Notes: generated by a model from the sequence alone, not told the origin. DNA of 18,028 nucleotides from JAQGMO01 sp050954505 (GCA_050954505.1 JBPBPY010000309.1:1-18028); one strand, 5' to 3'. Numbered from the stretch's first letter, positions 10,628 through 17,917 are shown. Made by a program: numbers and translations.

Positions 10628-11266
10628 ATGAAAACCATCAAATCCCTGTTGTACGCAGCCCTGGCCGTAGCCAGCCTGAGCTTTGCCACCTTCGCCAGTG
10701 CCCAGGAAGCGCCGGATGCCTTCGTCAAGCGCATCACCCAGGACGTCATGACGATCGCCAAGACCGACAAGGATATCCAGAGCGGCAACCAGCAAAAAGT
10801 GCTCGACGTGGTGGAAGCGAAGATCCTGCCGAATGTCGACTTCCAGCGCATGACTTCGCTGGCAGCCGGGCGCTACTGGCGTGAAGCCACGCCGGACCAG
10901 CAAAAGCAGCTGACCGATCAATTCCGCACGCTGCTGGTGCGCACCTACTCGGGTGCGATCTCGCAAATCCGCGATCAGGAACTGGAATTCAAGCCAACCC
11001 GTGGGGCGCCAACAGATGAAGAAGTGGAAGTGCGTTCGCAGGTCGTGCAGGCACGCGGCGAGCCGATCCAGCTGAACTACCGTCTGGAGAAAACTTCCGG
11101 TGGCTGGAAAATCTATGACGTCAATGTCCTGGGTGCCTGGCTGGTCGAAACCTACAAGGGCAACTTCGCCTCCGAAATCAGCAAGGGCGGCATCGACGGC
11201 CTGATCAAGACGCTGGCCGAGCGCAACAAGCGCCTGGCTGCCGCGCCGCCTGCCAGGAAGTCGTAG
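10628..11266 (+). CDS. mlaC: Periplasmic phospholipid-binding protein MlaC
   Basis: MlaC ferries phospholipids through the periplasm between MlaA and MlaFEDB. The ATG at 10628 is preferred over an in-frame ATG at 10613 because GAGG (10619-10622) is spaced for it. It also gives a clean signal peptide, MKTIKSLLYAALAVASLSFA, with likely cleavage at ASA|Q (after residue 25). The mature part of about 187 residues shows the family pattern: ILPNVDFQRMTSLAAGRYW (about 68-86), QFRTLLVRTYSGAI (about 99-112), and a C-terminal segment with WKIYDVNVLGAWLVETY (about 157-173). It ends 10 bp before the mlaB start. Confidence 0.94.
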   Translation: MKTIKSLLYAALAVASLSFATFASAQEAPDAFVKRITQDVMTIAKTDKDIQSGNQQKVLDVVEAKILPNVDFQRMTSLAAGRYWREATPDQQKQLTDQFRTLLVRTYSGAISQIRDQELEFKPTRGAPTDEEVEVRSQVVQARGEPIQLNYRLEKTSGGWKIYDVNVLGAWLVETYKGNFASEISKGGIDGLIKTLAERNKRLAAAPPARKS

Positions 11267-11276
11267 GGATGTTGTC

Positions 11277-11576
11277 TTGAGTGAATCCTTTTTGCCTGGC
11301 GCCAGGCTGACCTTTGATACAGCCGGCGCGGTGCTCAAGGCTGGCCTGCAGGCAATTGCCGCCGGCCAGCTCGAATTCGACCTGGCCGCCGTCACGGCCG
11401 TCGATTCCTCGGCGGTGGCCGCGCTGATCGGCTGGCGCCGTGCGGCACTCGAACGCGGACTGACGCTGCGCGTGCTCAACGTGCCGGAGAGCCTGCGCAA
11501 CCTCGCCGAACTGTATGAAGTCGACGACATGTTGACGGCCCCGCGCCAGCGCAGTGCCATGGCAGAGCCCGCCTGA
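11277..11576 (+). CDS. mlaB: STAS-domain protein MlaB
   Basis: MlaB is a small cytoplasmic STAS-domain subunit that binds MlaF and is needed for assembly and activity of the ABC complex. The protein has 99 aa. The central STAS motif FDLAAVTAVDSSAVAALIGW (about 39-58) carries the conserved Ser pair of the family. Only a TTG at 11277 serves as start in this frame after the mlaC stop: TAGGGA (11264-11269) is correctly spaced as its ribosome site, and no ATG or GTG lies in frame upstream before a stop. The rare start codon may lower its synthesis relative to mlaC. It is the last mla gene. Confidence 0.88.
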   Translation: MSESFLPGARLTFDTAGAVLKAGLQAIAAGQLEFDLAAVTAVDSSAVAALIGWRRAALERGLTLRVLNVPESLRNLAELYEVDDMLTAPRQRSAMAEPA

Positions 11577-11654
11577 GACGCCGCCCGGTGCTGTGGCAGC
11601 CTGCTGCATCACAAGGAAAATGGCTGGTGCAGCGGGTTCGATTGCCAAATCCCC

Positions 11655-11660
11655 TATAAT
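11655..11660 (+). promoter_or_regulatory. Candidate -10 box (TATAAT) ahead of the ABC-2 exporter genes
   Basis: A perfect TATAAT lies at 11655-11660 in the 234-bp gap between mlaB and the next ABC gene. No convincing -35 is found 16-18 bp upstream. The leader to the ATG at 11811 would be about 145 nt. The gap has no gene or terminator that I can support, so read-through from mlaB is also possible. Confidence 0.4.
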
Positions 11661-11810
11661 CAATCCCTTTTTCAATTTCTTTTGCCATCGCCGACCGCAA
11701 GGCATGCCGATTCCGGATCCGATCCGCTGGCTGCTGCGCGGTCTTGGAGCGTGGCCGGCGCCTGGCGTCGCCATGCCAGCATTCACGTATAAAGTGTTCA
11801 ACGAGCCGCC

Positions 11811-12782
11811 ATGGCTGCAATCCAGATTTCCAATGTTCAAAAGCGCTACGGCGCCCTGCAAGCGCTCGGTGGTGTGTCACTCAGCATCGAAGAAGGTGAA
11901 TTCTTCGGTCTGCTTGGTCCCAACGGGGCTGGCAAGACCACGCTCATTTCCATCATTGCCGGACTTGGGCGCGCCGATTCGGGCAGCGTCGCCATCCAGG
12001 GCCACGATGTCGTCAGCGATTATCGCAATGCACGCAAGCGCCTGGGCGTGGTGCCGCAGGAGCTGGTGTTCGACCCGTTCTTCACGGTGCGTGAAACCCT
12101 GCGCATGCAGTCGGGCTATTTCGGCCTGAAGAAAAACGACCAGTGGATCGACGAGATCATGTTCAACCTCGACCTGACCAGCAAGGCCGACGTCAATACG
12201 CGCGCGCTGTCGGGCGGGATGAAACGGCGCGTGCTGGTGGCCCAGGCCTTGGTGCACAAGCCGCCGGTGATCGTGCTCGATGAGCCGACGGCGGGTGTGG
12301 ACGTCGAATTGCGCCAGACCCTGTGGAAGTTCGTTTCCCGCCTGAACCGCGAAGGCCACACCGTGGTGCTGACCACCCACTACCTGGAAGAAGCGCAGGC
12401 GCTGTGCAACCGCATTGCCATGCTCAAGACGGGAAAAGTGGTGGCGCTCGATTCGACCGCGGCATTGATCCGCCAGATCTCCGGCTCGCAAATGGTGCTG
12501 CGCCTGGCCCATGGCGGCTTGCCCGACGCACTGCTGCCGCTGGTATCGCACGTCGATGGCGCCGGCGCCGATGCCGGTGCGGATTCTGTCAACGGCAATG
12601 GCGCTGCTGCCGGCAACGGTGCCGGGGCAGGGCGTCAATACACACTGCGCGTGACCGACTACAGCGAGGTCGAGCCTATCCTGGCGGCCCTGCATTCGTC
12701 CGGTGCCGTCATTGAAGACATGCAGTTGAAACAGGCCGATCTGGAAGACGTCTTCCTGCAAATCATGGGAGGTGGACAATGA
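11811..12782 (+). CDS. yadG: ABC-2 type exporter, ATP-binding protein (YadG-like)
   Basis: This is the ATPase of a two-gene ABC-2 exporter; the substrate is unknown. It has 323 aa, with Walker A GPNGAGKTT (36-44), signature LSGGMKRRV (133-141), Walker B VIVLDEPTAGVD (153-164) and the switch His190 in TTHY. VVPQELVFDPFFTVRETLRM is the Q-loop block typical of YadG/CcmA-type exporters. A Gly/Ala/Asn/Asp-rich stretch at about 249-275 interrupts the C-terminal accessory domain and looks like a flexible, repeat-born insertion. The final helix, LEDVFLQIMGG, is usual for the family. The stop overlaps the permease ATG, and GGGAGGTGG just upstream serves the permease. Placement after mlaB recurs in betaproteobacteria, as I recall, but a role in lipid traffic is unproven. 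Confidence 0.9.
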   Translation: MAAIQISNVQKRYGALQALGGVSLSIEEGEFFGLLGPNGAGKTTLISIIAGLGRADSGSVAIQGHDVVSDYRNARKRLGVVPQELVFDPFFTVRETLRMQSGYFGLKKNDQWIDEIMFNLDLTSKADVNTRALSGGMKRRVLVAQALVHKPPVIVLDEPTAGVDVELRQTLWKFVSRLNREGHTVVLTTHYLEEAQALCNRIAMLKTGKVVALDSTAALIRQISGSQMVLRLAHGGLPDALLPLVSHVDGAGADAGADSVNGNGAAAGNGAGAGRQYTLRVTDYSEVEPILAALHSSGAVIEDMQLKQADLEDVFLQIMGGGQ

Positions 12783-13534
12783 TCGGTTTCCAGACGCTGT
12801 TTTACAAGGAAATGCTGCGCTTCTGGAAAGTCGCCACGCAAACCCTGACCGCACCCATCATCACCGCCATGCTGTACCTGCTGATCTTCGGCCATGTGCT
12901 CGAAGGCCGGCTGGAAGTCTATCCCGGCGTGAGCTACACGGCATTCCTGGTGCCGGGCCTGGTGATGATGAGCGTGCTGCAGAATGCCTTCGCCAATTCC
13001 TCTTCATCGCTGATCCAGTCGAAGATCACCGGCAATCTGGTGTTCATCCTGCTGCCGCCGCTGTCGCACTGGGAAATTTTCGGCGCCTATGTGCTGGCGT
13101 CGGTTGCGCGCGGCCTGGCGGTGGGTGCGGGCGTGTTCATCATCACGGTCTGGTTTGCCGACCTGCATTTCGTGGCGCCCTGGTGGATTGCCATCTTTGC
13201 CTTGCTGGGCGCGGCCATTCTCGGCACCATGGGTTTGATTGCTGGCGTGTGGGCGGAGAAGTTCGACCAGCTGGCGGCCTTCCAGAACTTCCTGATCATG
13301 CCGGCGACCTTTCTGGCCGGCGTGTTCTACTCGATTCACAGCCTGCCGCCGTTCTGGCAATTCATCTCGCATGTCAATCCGTTCTTCTACATGATCGATG
13401 GTTTCCGCTACGGCTTTTTTGGCAAGTCCGATATCGATCCGCTGATCAGTTTTGCGATCGTGGTATTTTTCCTGGTCACGCTGTCGGTGATTGCGGTAGC
13501 CATGCTCAAGCGGGGCTTCCGGATTCGCGATTGA
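12779..13534 (+). CDS. yadH: ABC-2 type exporter, permease (YadH-like)
   Basis: This is the membrane partner of the preceding ATPase. The 251-aa protein carries about six hydrophobic spans: near residues 20-40 (with LTAPIITAMLYLLIFGHVL), 58-76, 108-134, 140-164, 170-190 and 222-244. The ABC-2 family loop FLAGVFYSI and the segment PPFWQFISHVNPFFYMIDGF lie in the C-terminal third, as in YadH/NodJ-type permeases. The ATG at 12779 overlaps the upstream TGA by four bases and has a strong ribosome site. A probable intrinsic terminator follows 41 bp after the stop, so yadGH ends a transcription unit. Confidence 0.92.
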   Translation: MIGFQTLFYKEMLRFWKVATQTLTAPIITAMLYLLIFGHVLEGRLEVYPGVSYTAFLVPGLVMMSVLQNAFANSSSSLIQSKITGNLVFILLPPLSHWEIFGAYVLASVARGLAVGAGVFIITVWFADLHFVAPWWIAIFALLGAAILGTMGLIAGVWAEKFDQLAAFQNFLIMPATFLAGVFYSIHSLPPFWQFISHVNPFFYMIDGFRYGFFGKSDIDPLISFAIVVFFLVTLSVIAVAMLKRGFRIRD

Positions 13535-13575
13535 GAAGCGGCTGCCTATTACAGTGCCGGGGCACCGTGCGCTGT

Positions 13576-13609
13576 CCTGGCAGCGCGCAAAGGCGCCAGG
13601 CAATTTTTT
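13576..13609 (+). terminator. Probable intrinsic terminator after yadH
   Basis: CCTGGC (13576-13581) pairs perfectly with GCCAGG (13595-13600), followed by CAA and six T (13604-13609). A second perfect 6-bp stem, GCGCTG (13569-13574) with CAGCGC (13581-13586), shares a base with the terminator's 5' arm, so the two are competing folds. Confidence 0.6.
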
Positions 13610-13668
13610 GGCGCAGTTCGATTGCGAAACCGATCTGCAGAGTTTCTTCATGCAGCTGAACTGCACAG

Positions 13669-13760
13669 TTGATCCGCATATTTGATCCGCACACCTGGTG
13701 CGCGCACATGATTCGCGCGGTTTTATTTGCGCAGTAATTTGCGCAGTAATTTCTGCAGTT
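13669..13760. repeat. Short direct repeats upstream of bolA
   Basis: TTGATCCGCA occurs at 13669-13678 and 13682-13691. Further on, ATTTGCGCAGTA is repeated in tandem at 13725-13736 and 13737-13748, and a degenerate third unit, ATTTCTGCAGTT, lies at 13749-13760. The stretch is visibly more AT-rich than the surrounding genes and ends 42 bp before the bolA start. It may contain the promoter of the bolA-murA-his block. The whole gap is 268 bp and holds no gene I can support. Confidence 0.75.
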
Positions 13761-13802
13761 TATTAGAACTGAAATTGATAGTACGATAGCCGATACCCCA
13801 TC

Positions 13803-14078
13803 ATGAAAACACCGTTTCCAGTCAATATCAAGGCCATGCCCATGTTGCCCACACCGCAAAATGTCAAGGACTATATTGCCGCCGGCATGGAATGCAGCCA
13901 CCTCGAAGTCGAGGGTGATGGCCAGCATTTCACCGCCGTCATCGTGGCTACTGCCTTTACAGGCAAAAGCCGCATCCAGCGCCATCAGCTGGTCTACGCT
14001 GCGCTGGGCGAGCGCATGCGCGAGGAAATCCATGCGCTGTCGATGAAGACCCTGACGCCGGAAGAATTCCAGGGTTGA
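13803..14078 (+). CDS. ibaG: BolA/IbaG family protein
   Basis: BolA-type proteins pair with monothiol glutaredoxins through a bridging [2Fe-2S] cluster; IbaG is the form next to murA in E. coli. The 91-aa protein shows the BolA fold landmarks: VKDYIAAGMECSHLEVEGDGQHF (about 21-43), with Cys31 and His33 in the variable ligand loop, and RHQLVYAALGERM (60-72). The invariant C-terminal block HALSMKTLTPEEF (77-89) contains His77. The ATG at 13803 has no clear ribosome site. An in-frame ATG at 13842, giving MLPTPQNVKDYI, matches the usual family start better, so the first 13 residues may not be made. It precedes murA by 245 bp. Confidence 0.88.
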   Translation: MKTPFPVNIKAMPMLPTPQNVKDYIAAGMECSHLEVEGDGQHFTAVIVATAFTGKSRIQRHQLVYAALGERMREEIHALSMKTLTPEEFQG

Positions 14079-14148
14079 GGCCGGTCCTGGTGCCCATGCC
14101 TGCGCTGCCCTCTGCCGATGTTTTCTGCTCCTGCTGAACGGGATTGCG

Positions 14149-14175
14149 CATCACTGGCATCACTGGCGCCACTGG
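14149..14175. repeat. 9-bp tandem repeat upstream of murA
   Basis: CATCACTGG is repeated at 14149-14157 and 14158-14166, followed by a diverged CGCCACTGG at 14167-14175. It lies in the 245-bp bolA-murA gap, which holds no gene on either strand that I can support. Confidence 0.75.
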
Positions 14176-14228
14176 CCATGCATTTGTGGTGGCAGCGCCG
14201 GCGCCGGCACCGCAACCGGCTGTTGCCT

Positions 14229-14299
14229 CGCTTGTGCCACGCTTATGCCACGCTTGTGCCACGCCAGTGCCTCGCTTTTTCCAGACCACGCCACTGCCA
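14229..14299. repeat. 11-bp tandem repeat upstream of murA
   Basis: Five consecutive 11-bp units start at 14229, 14240, 14251, 14262 and 14273, with consensus CGCTTGTGCCA. Units 1 and 3 are identical, unit 2 differs at one base, and units 4 and 5 are more diverged. A sixth unit, CGCCACTGCCA, lies at 14289-14299 after a 5-bp break. The array ends 24 bp before the murA ATG and so would be in the mRNA leader if transcription starts upstream. Confidence 0.85.
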
Positions 14300-14323
14300 C
14301 ACCGAACCTGAATAAGAACGATC

Positions 14324-15748
14324 ATGGACAAACTGCTCATCACCGGCGGCAACCGCCTCTCCGGCGACATCACGATTTCCGGCGCCAAGAATGCCGCCTT
14401 GCCCATCCTGTGCGCCGGGCTGCTGACGTCCGACACCGTCTACCTGTCGAACGTGCCGCACTTGAACGATGTCTCCACCATGCTCAAGCTGCTGCGCCAG
14501 ATGGGCTTGCAGGTCGAGCAGGATGATGACCGCCTGGCCCTGAATGGCCGCAATATCGACAAGCTTGAAGCGCCGTACGAAATGGTCAAGACCATGCGCG
14601 CTTCGATCCTGGTGCTGGGTCCCTTGCTGGCGCGTTTTGGCGAAGCCCGGGTTTCCCTGCCGGGCGGCTGCGCCATCGGTTCGCGCCCGGTCGACCAGCA
14701 TATTGCCGGCCTGCGCGCCATGGGCGCCGAAATCACCATCGAGGGCGGCTATATCCATGCGCGCGCCAAGAAGCTGCGCGGCGCCCATATTGTCACCGAC
14801 ATGATCACCGTCACCGGTACGGAAAACCTGCTCATGGCGGCAACCCTGGCCGAAGGCCAGACCGTGCTGGAAAACGCCGCCCGCGAGCCTGAGGTCACCG
14901 ACCTGGCCAACCTGCTGGTGGCCATGGGCGCGCAGATCGAAGGCATAGGCACCGAACGGCTGGTGATCCAGGGCGTGGAAAAACTCCATGGCGCTTCGCA
15001 TGCGGTGATTGCCGACCGCATTGAAACCGGCACCTTCCTGTGCGCGGTTGCAGCTGTTGGTGGCGACGTCACGCTGCACAACACCCGCAGCGACATTCTC
15101 GATGTGGCGCTGGGCAAACTGCGCGAAGCCGGCGTGATCCTGACCACCGGCCCCGACTGGATTCGCGCACAGATGGCGGCCCGCCCCAAGGCGGTGAGCT
15201 TTCGCACCACCGAATACCCCGGCTTTCCGACCGACATGCAGGCCCAGTTCATGGCCCTGAACTGCATTGCCGAAGGCAGCAGCCTGGTAACCGAAACCAT
15301 CTTTGAAAACCGCTTCATGCATGTGCAGGAAATGAACCGCCTGGGCGCTGCGATCACCATCGAAGGCCATACCGCTGCTGTCACCGGAGTGAGCCGCCTG
15401 ATCGGCGCGCCCGTCATGGCCACCGACCTGCGCGCCTCGGCTTCGCTGGTGATTGCCGCGCTGGCTGCGGAAGGCCAGACGCTGATCGACCGCATCTACC
15501 ATCTCGACCGTGGCTACGACCGCATGGAACAGAAACTCTCGGCCGTTGGCGCCAGCATCGAGCGGGTGAAAAACGACCCGAGGATTGAAACCACGCCAGC
15601 CGCGCCAACCGCGCCAGCGGGAGCAGGGGAGCGAGCCGCTGCAGGTGCTTCGGCGCGCGAACCCCAGGGTGGAAATCAACATGGCGCCGAGCCCGGTTTC
15701 GGGCATGACCGTGAGCGTGCTGCAGAGCGCAAGCAGGTGCTGTCATGA
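14324..15748 (+). CDS. murA: UDP-N-acetylglucosamine 1-carboxyvinyltransferase MurA with unusual C-terminal tail
   Basis: MurA transfers enolpyruvate from PEP to UDP-GlcNAc, the first committed step of peptidoglycan synthesis in the cytoplasm, and is the target of fosfomycin. The opening has K22-N23 in SGAKNAALP. The active-site loop GGCAIGSRPVDQH carries catalytic Cys116 (Cys115 in E. coli), so it should be fosfomycin-sensitive at the target level. The enzyme proper ends at ERVKN near residue 417, matching the family's about 419. The frame continues for about 57 more residues, rich in Ala, Pro, Gly, Glu, Arg and Gln, to a TGA at 15746 that overlaps the hisG ATG. That tail looks disordered and is atypical. 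The ATG at 14324 follows AATAAGAACG, a weak ribosome site. Confidence 0.96.
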   Translation: MDKLLITGGNRLSGDITISGAKNAALPILCAGLLTSDTVYLSNVPHLNDVSTMLKLLRQMGLQVEQDDDRLALNGRNIDKLEAPYEMVKTMRASILVLGPLLARFGEARVSLPGGCAIGSRPVDQHIAGLRAMGAEITIEGGYIHARAKKLRGAHIVTDMITVTGTENLLMAATLAEGQTVLENAAREPEVTDLANLLVAMGAQIEGIGTERLVIQGVEKLHGASHAVIADRIETGTFLCAVAAVGGDVTLHNTRSDILDVALGKLREAGVILTTGPDWIRAQMAARPKAVSFRTTEYPGFPTDMQAQFMALNCIAEGSSLVTETIFENRFMHVQEMNRLGAAITIEGHTAAVTGVSRLIGAPVMATDLRASASLVIAALAAEGQTLIDRIYHLDRGYDRMEQKLSAVGASIERVKNDPRIETTPAAPTAPAGAGERAAAGASAREPQGGNQHGAEPGFGHDRERAAERKQVLS

Positions 15749-16410
15749 GCAGCATCATGCCGACCCAGCTGACGCTGGCGCTGTCGAAAGGCCGCATCTT
15801 CGAGGAAACCATGCCGCTGCTGGAAGCAGCCGGCATCACGGTGCTGGAAAATCCGGAGACTTCGCGCAAGCTGATCCTGCCGACCAATGATCCGCTGGTG
15901 CGCGTGATCATCGTGCGCGCCTCCGACGTGCCGACCTATGTGCAATATGGCGCCGCCGATGTCGGCGTGGCCGGCAAGGACGTTCTGCTCGAACATGGCG
16001 GCGAAGGGCTGTATCAGCCGATCGACCTGAACATTGCGAAGTGCCGCATGTCGGTTGCGGTGCAGGCCGGCTTCGATTATGAAAGCGCCGTGCGCCAGGG
16101 CGCGCGCCTGCGCGTGGCCACCAAATACCTCAAGCTGGCGCGCGAGCATTTTGCCGCCAAGGGCGTGCACGTCGACCTCATCAAGCTGTATGGCTCGATG
16201 GAGCTGGCGCCGCTGGTGGGCCTGTCCGACGCCATCGTCGACCTGGTTTCCACCGGCAGCACGCTGCGCGCCAACAACCTGGTCGAAGTCGAGCACATGA
16301 TGGAAATTTCAGCCCGCCTCGTGGTCAACCAGGCCGCGTTAAAATTGAAGCGCGAGCGCTTGCAGCCCATCCTCGACGCCATCGAGAAGGCAGCCGGCCA
16401 GTCTTCCTGA
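15745..16410 (+). CDS. hisG: ATP phosphoribosyltransferase, short form (HisG)
   Basis: HisG joins ATP and PRPP in the first, feedback-controlled step of histidine synthesis. At 221 aa this is the short form, which lacks the C-terminal ACT-like regulatory domain and needs HisZ as partner; hisZ is not in the window. Visible: TLALSKGRIFEE (10-21) and the PRPP-binding loop DLVSTGSTLR (166-175). The ATG at 15745 overlaps the murA TGA, so translation is probably coupled to murA. An in-frame ATG at 15757 (MPTQLTLALSKG) is an alternative start that fits the family equally well. hisD follows within 5-29 bp depending on its start. Confidence 0.96.
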   Translation: MSSIMPTQLTLALSKGRIFEETMPLLEAAGITVLENPETSRKLILPTNDPLVRVIIVRASDVPTYVQYGAADVGVAGKDVLLEHGGEGLYQPIDLNIAKCRMSVAVQAGFDYESAVRQGARLRVATKYLKLAREHFAAKGVHVDLIKLYGSMELAPLVGLSDAIVDLVSTGSTLRANNLVEVEHMMEISARLVVNQAALKLKRERLQPILDAIEKAAGQSS

Positions 16411-16439
16411 ACCCCATGCTGCATACGATCGGAAAACCC

Positions 16440-17804
16440 ATGCTAGTCCATACCCCAGACCAGAATCCCGAAGAGGCCGCCAGCCAGGTGCCGCTGCAGA
16501 TCCGCAAACTGGACTCGACGAATATCAATTTCCGTGGCCAGATGGCCGCCGTGCTGGCCTTCGAAGCCGAGGAAGATGCGGCCATCGACAGCGCTGCTGC
16601 GCAGATCCTGGCCGACATCAAGCAGCGTGGCGACGCCGCCGTGCTGGAATATACCCGGCGTTTCGACCAGGTGGCCGCCGACAGTGTGGCGGCGCTGGAA
16701 ATCAGCCAGGAGGAATTGAAGCAGGCGCTCGACGGCCTCTCGCCGGCGCGCCGCGCGGCCCTGCAGACTGCCGCCGACCGTGTGCGCGCCTACCACCAGC
16801 GCCAGAAACAGGAAATCGGTTCGGACGGTTTTCGGTATACCGAAGCCGACGGCACGGTGCTCGGCCAGAAGGTCACTGCGCTGGACCGGGTGGGCATCTA
16901 TGTCCCGGGCGGCAAGGCGGCCTACCCTTCGTCGGTGCTGATGAACGCCATTCCCGCCAAGGTAGCCGGCGTGGCCGAGATCATCATGGTGGTGCCTACC
17001 CCCGGTGGCGTGCGCAATGCCCTGGTGCTGGCTGCCGCGGCAATTGCCGGCGTCGACCGGGTATTCACCATCGGCGGCGCCCAGGCAGTCGGTGCGCTGG
17101 CCTATGGCACCGGCACGATACCGGCGGTCGACAAGATCGTCGGGCCTGGCAACGCCTATGTGGCAGCGGCCAAGCGCCGGGTGTTCGGCACGGTGGGCAT
17201 CGACATGATTGCCGGTCCGTCCGAAATCCTGGTGATCTGCGACGGCAGCACCGACCCCGACTGGATTGCCATGGACCTGTTTTCCCAGGCCGAGCATGAC
17301 GAACTGGCGCAGTCGATCCTGCTGTGTCCGGACGCGGCCTATATCGAACGGGTGGAAGCCTCGATCAACCGGCTGCTGCCGGAAATGCCGCGCCAGGAAG
17401 TGATCCGCGCCTCGCTGTCGGGCCGCGGTGCGCTGGTCAAGGTGCGCGACATGGAAGAAGCCTGCGAGCTAGCCAATTACATCGCTGCCGAACACCTGGA
17501 AATCTCGACTGAAAAGCCACAGCTCTGGGCCGAGCACATCCGCCATGCCGGCGCCATGTTCCTGGGGCGCTTTTCCTCGGAATCGATCGGCGACTACTGC
17601 GCCGGGCCCAATCATGTGCTGCCAACCTCGCGCACTGCGCGGTTTTCCTCGCCGCTGGGCGTCTATGATTTCCAGAAGCGCTCCAGCATCATCGAGGTCA
17701 GCGCCCAGGGCGCGGCCACGCTGGGCGCAGTGGCAGCCGAGCTGGCATACGGCGAAGGCCTGCAGGCCCATGCGCGTTCGGCTGAGCTGCGCTTCAAGCA
17801 ATGA
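16440..17804 (+). CDS. hisD: Histidinol dehydrogenase HisD
   Basis: HisD oxidises L-histidinol to L-histidine in two NAD-dependent steps. Counting from the ATG at 16440 it has 454 aa. Zinc ligands Q283 and H286 lie in FSQAEHDE, with D385 in IGDYCAGPNH and H444 in LQAHARSAELR. The catalytic pair E351-H352 lies in YIAAEHLEIS. The NAD-binding core contains VGIYVPGGKAAYPSSVLMNA and GPGNAYVAAAKR. I chose 16440 because GGAAAA (16431-16436) is well placed as ribosome site. An in-frame ATG at 16416 would add 8 residues and has no such site. Either way the N terminus is slightly longer than usual (E. coli 434 aa). It is probably in one transcript with murA and hisG. Confidence 0.96.
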   Translation: MLVHTPDQNPEEAASQVPLQIRKLDSTNINFRGQMAAVLAFEAEEDAAIDSAAAQILADIKQRGDAAVLEYTRRFDQVAADSVAALEISQEELKQALDGLSPARRAALQTAADRVRAYHQRQKQEIGSDGFRYTEADGTVLGQKVTALDRVGIYVPGGKAAYPSSVLMNAIPAKVAGVAEIIMVVPTPGGVRNALVLAAAAIAGVDRVFTIGGAQAVGALAYGTGTIPAVDKIVGPGNAYVAAAKRRVFGTVGIDMIAGPSEILVICDGSTDPDWIAMDLFSQAEHDELAQSILLCPDAAYIERVEASINRLLPEMPRQEVIRASLSGRGALVKVRDMEEACELANYIAAEHLEISTEKPQLWAEHIRHAGAMFLGRFSSESIGDYCAGPNHVLPTSRTARFSSPLGVYDFQKRSSIIEVSAQGAATLGAVAAELAYGEGLQAHARSAELRFKQ

Positions 17805-17917
17805 CGCTGTTTGACCGGATGGGCGCGATTGGTGCTATGGCGACTGTCGGCATTCCCGACGCCGTCGAAACCATCGACATCATTGGCGCCAGCGCCCGGG
17901 GCCCGGCATGGCTGTAA
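17801..17917 (+). CDS. Possible 38-aa ORF coupled to the hisD stop
   Basis: The hisD stop sits in CAATGACG, so an ATG at 17801 overlaps it by four bases, the classic coupling arrangement. The frame runs 38 codons (MTLFDRMGAIGAM...) to a TAA at 17915, overlapping the start of the methyltransferase frame. There is no similarity I recognise, no signal peptide and no clear membrane span. It may be a real small protein, a decayed remnant of the gene that once followed hisD, or chance. Evidence is limited to the start-stop overlap. Confidence 0.25.
   Translation: MTLFDRMGAIGAMATVGIPDAVETIDIIGASARGPAWL

Noticed and set aside
9767..11560. Long reverse-strand open frame (597 codons) across mlaA-mlaC-mlaB.
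   Set aside because: It is antisense to three well-identified genes, has no recognisable domain, and is the expected shadow of GC-rich codons.
14243..15706. Long reverse-strand open frame (487 codons) across murA.
   Set aside because: It is a shadow of murA with low-complexity Gly/Ala/His/Gln-rich translation and no family resemblance.
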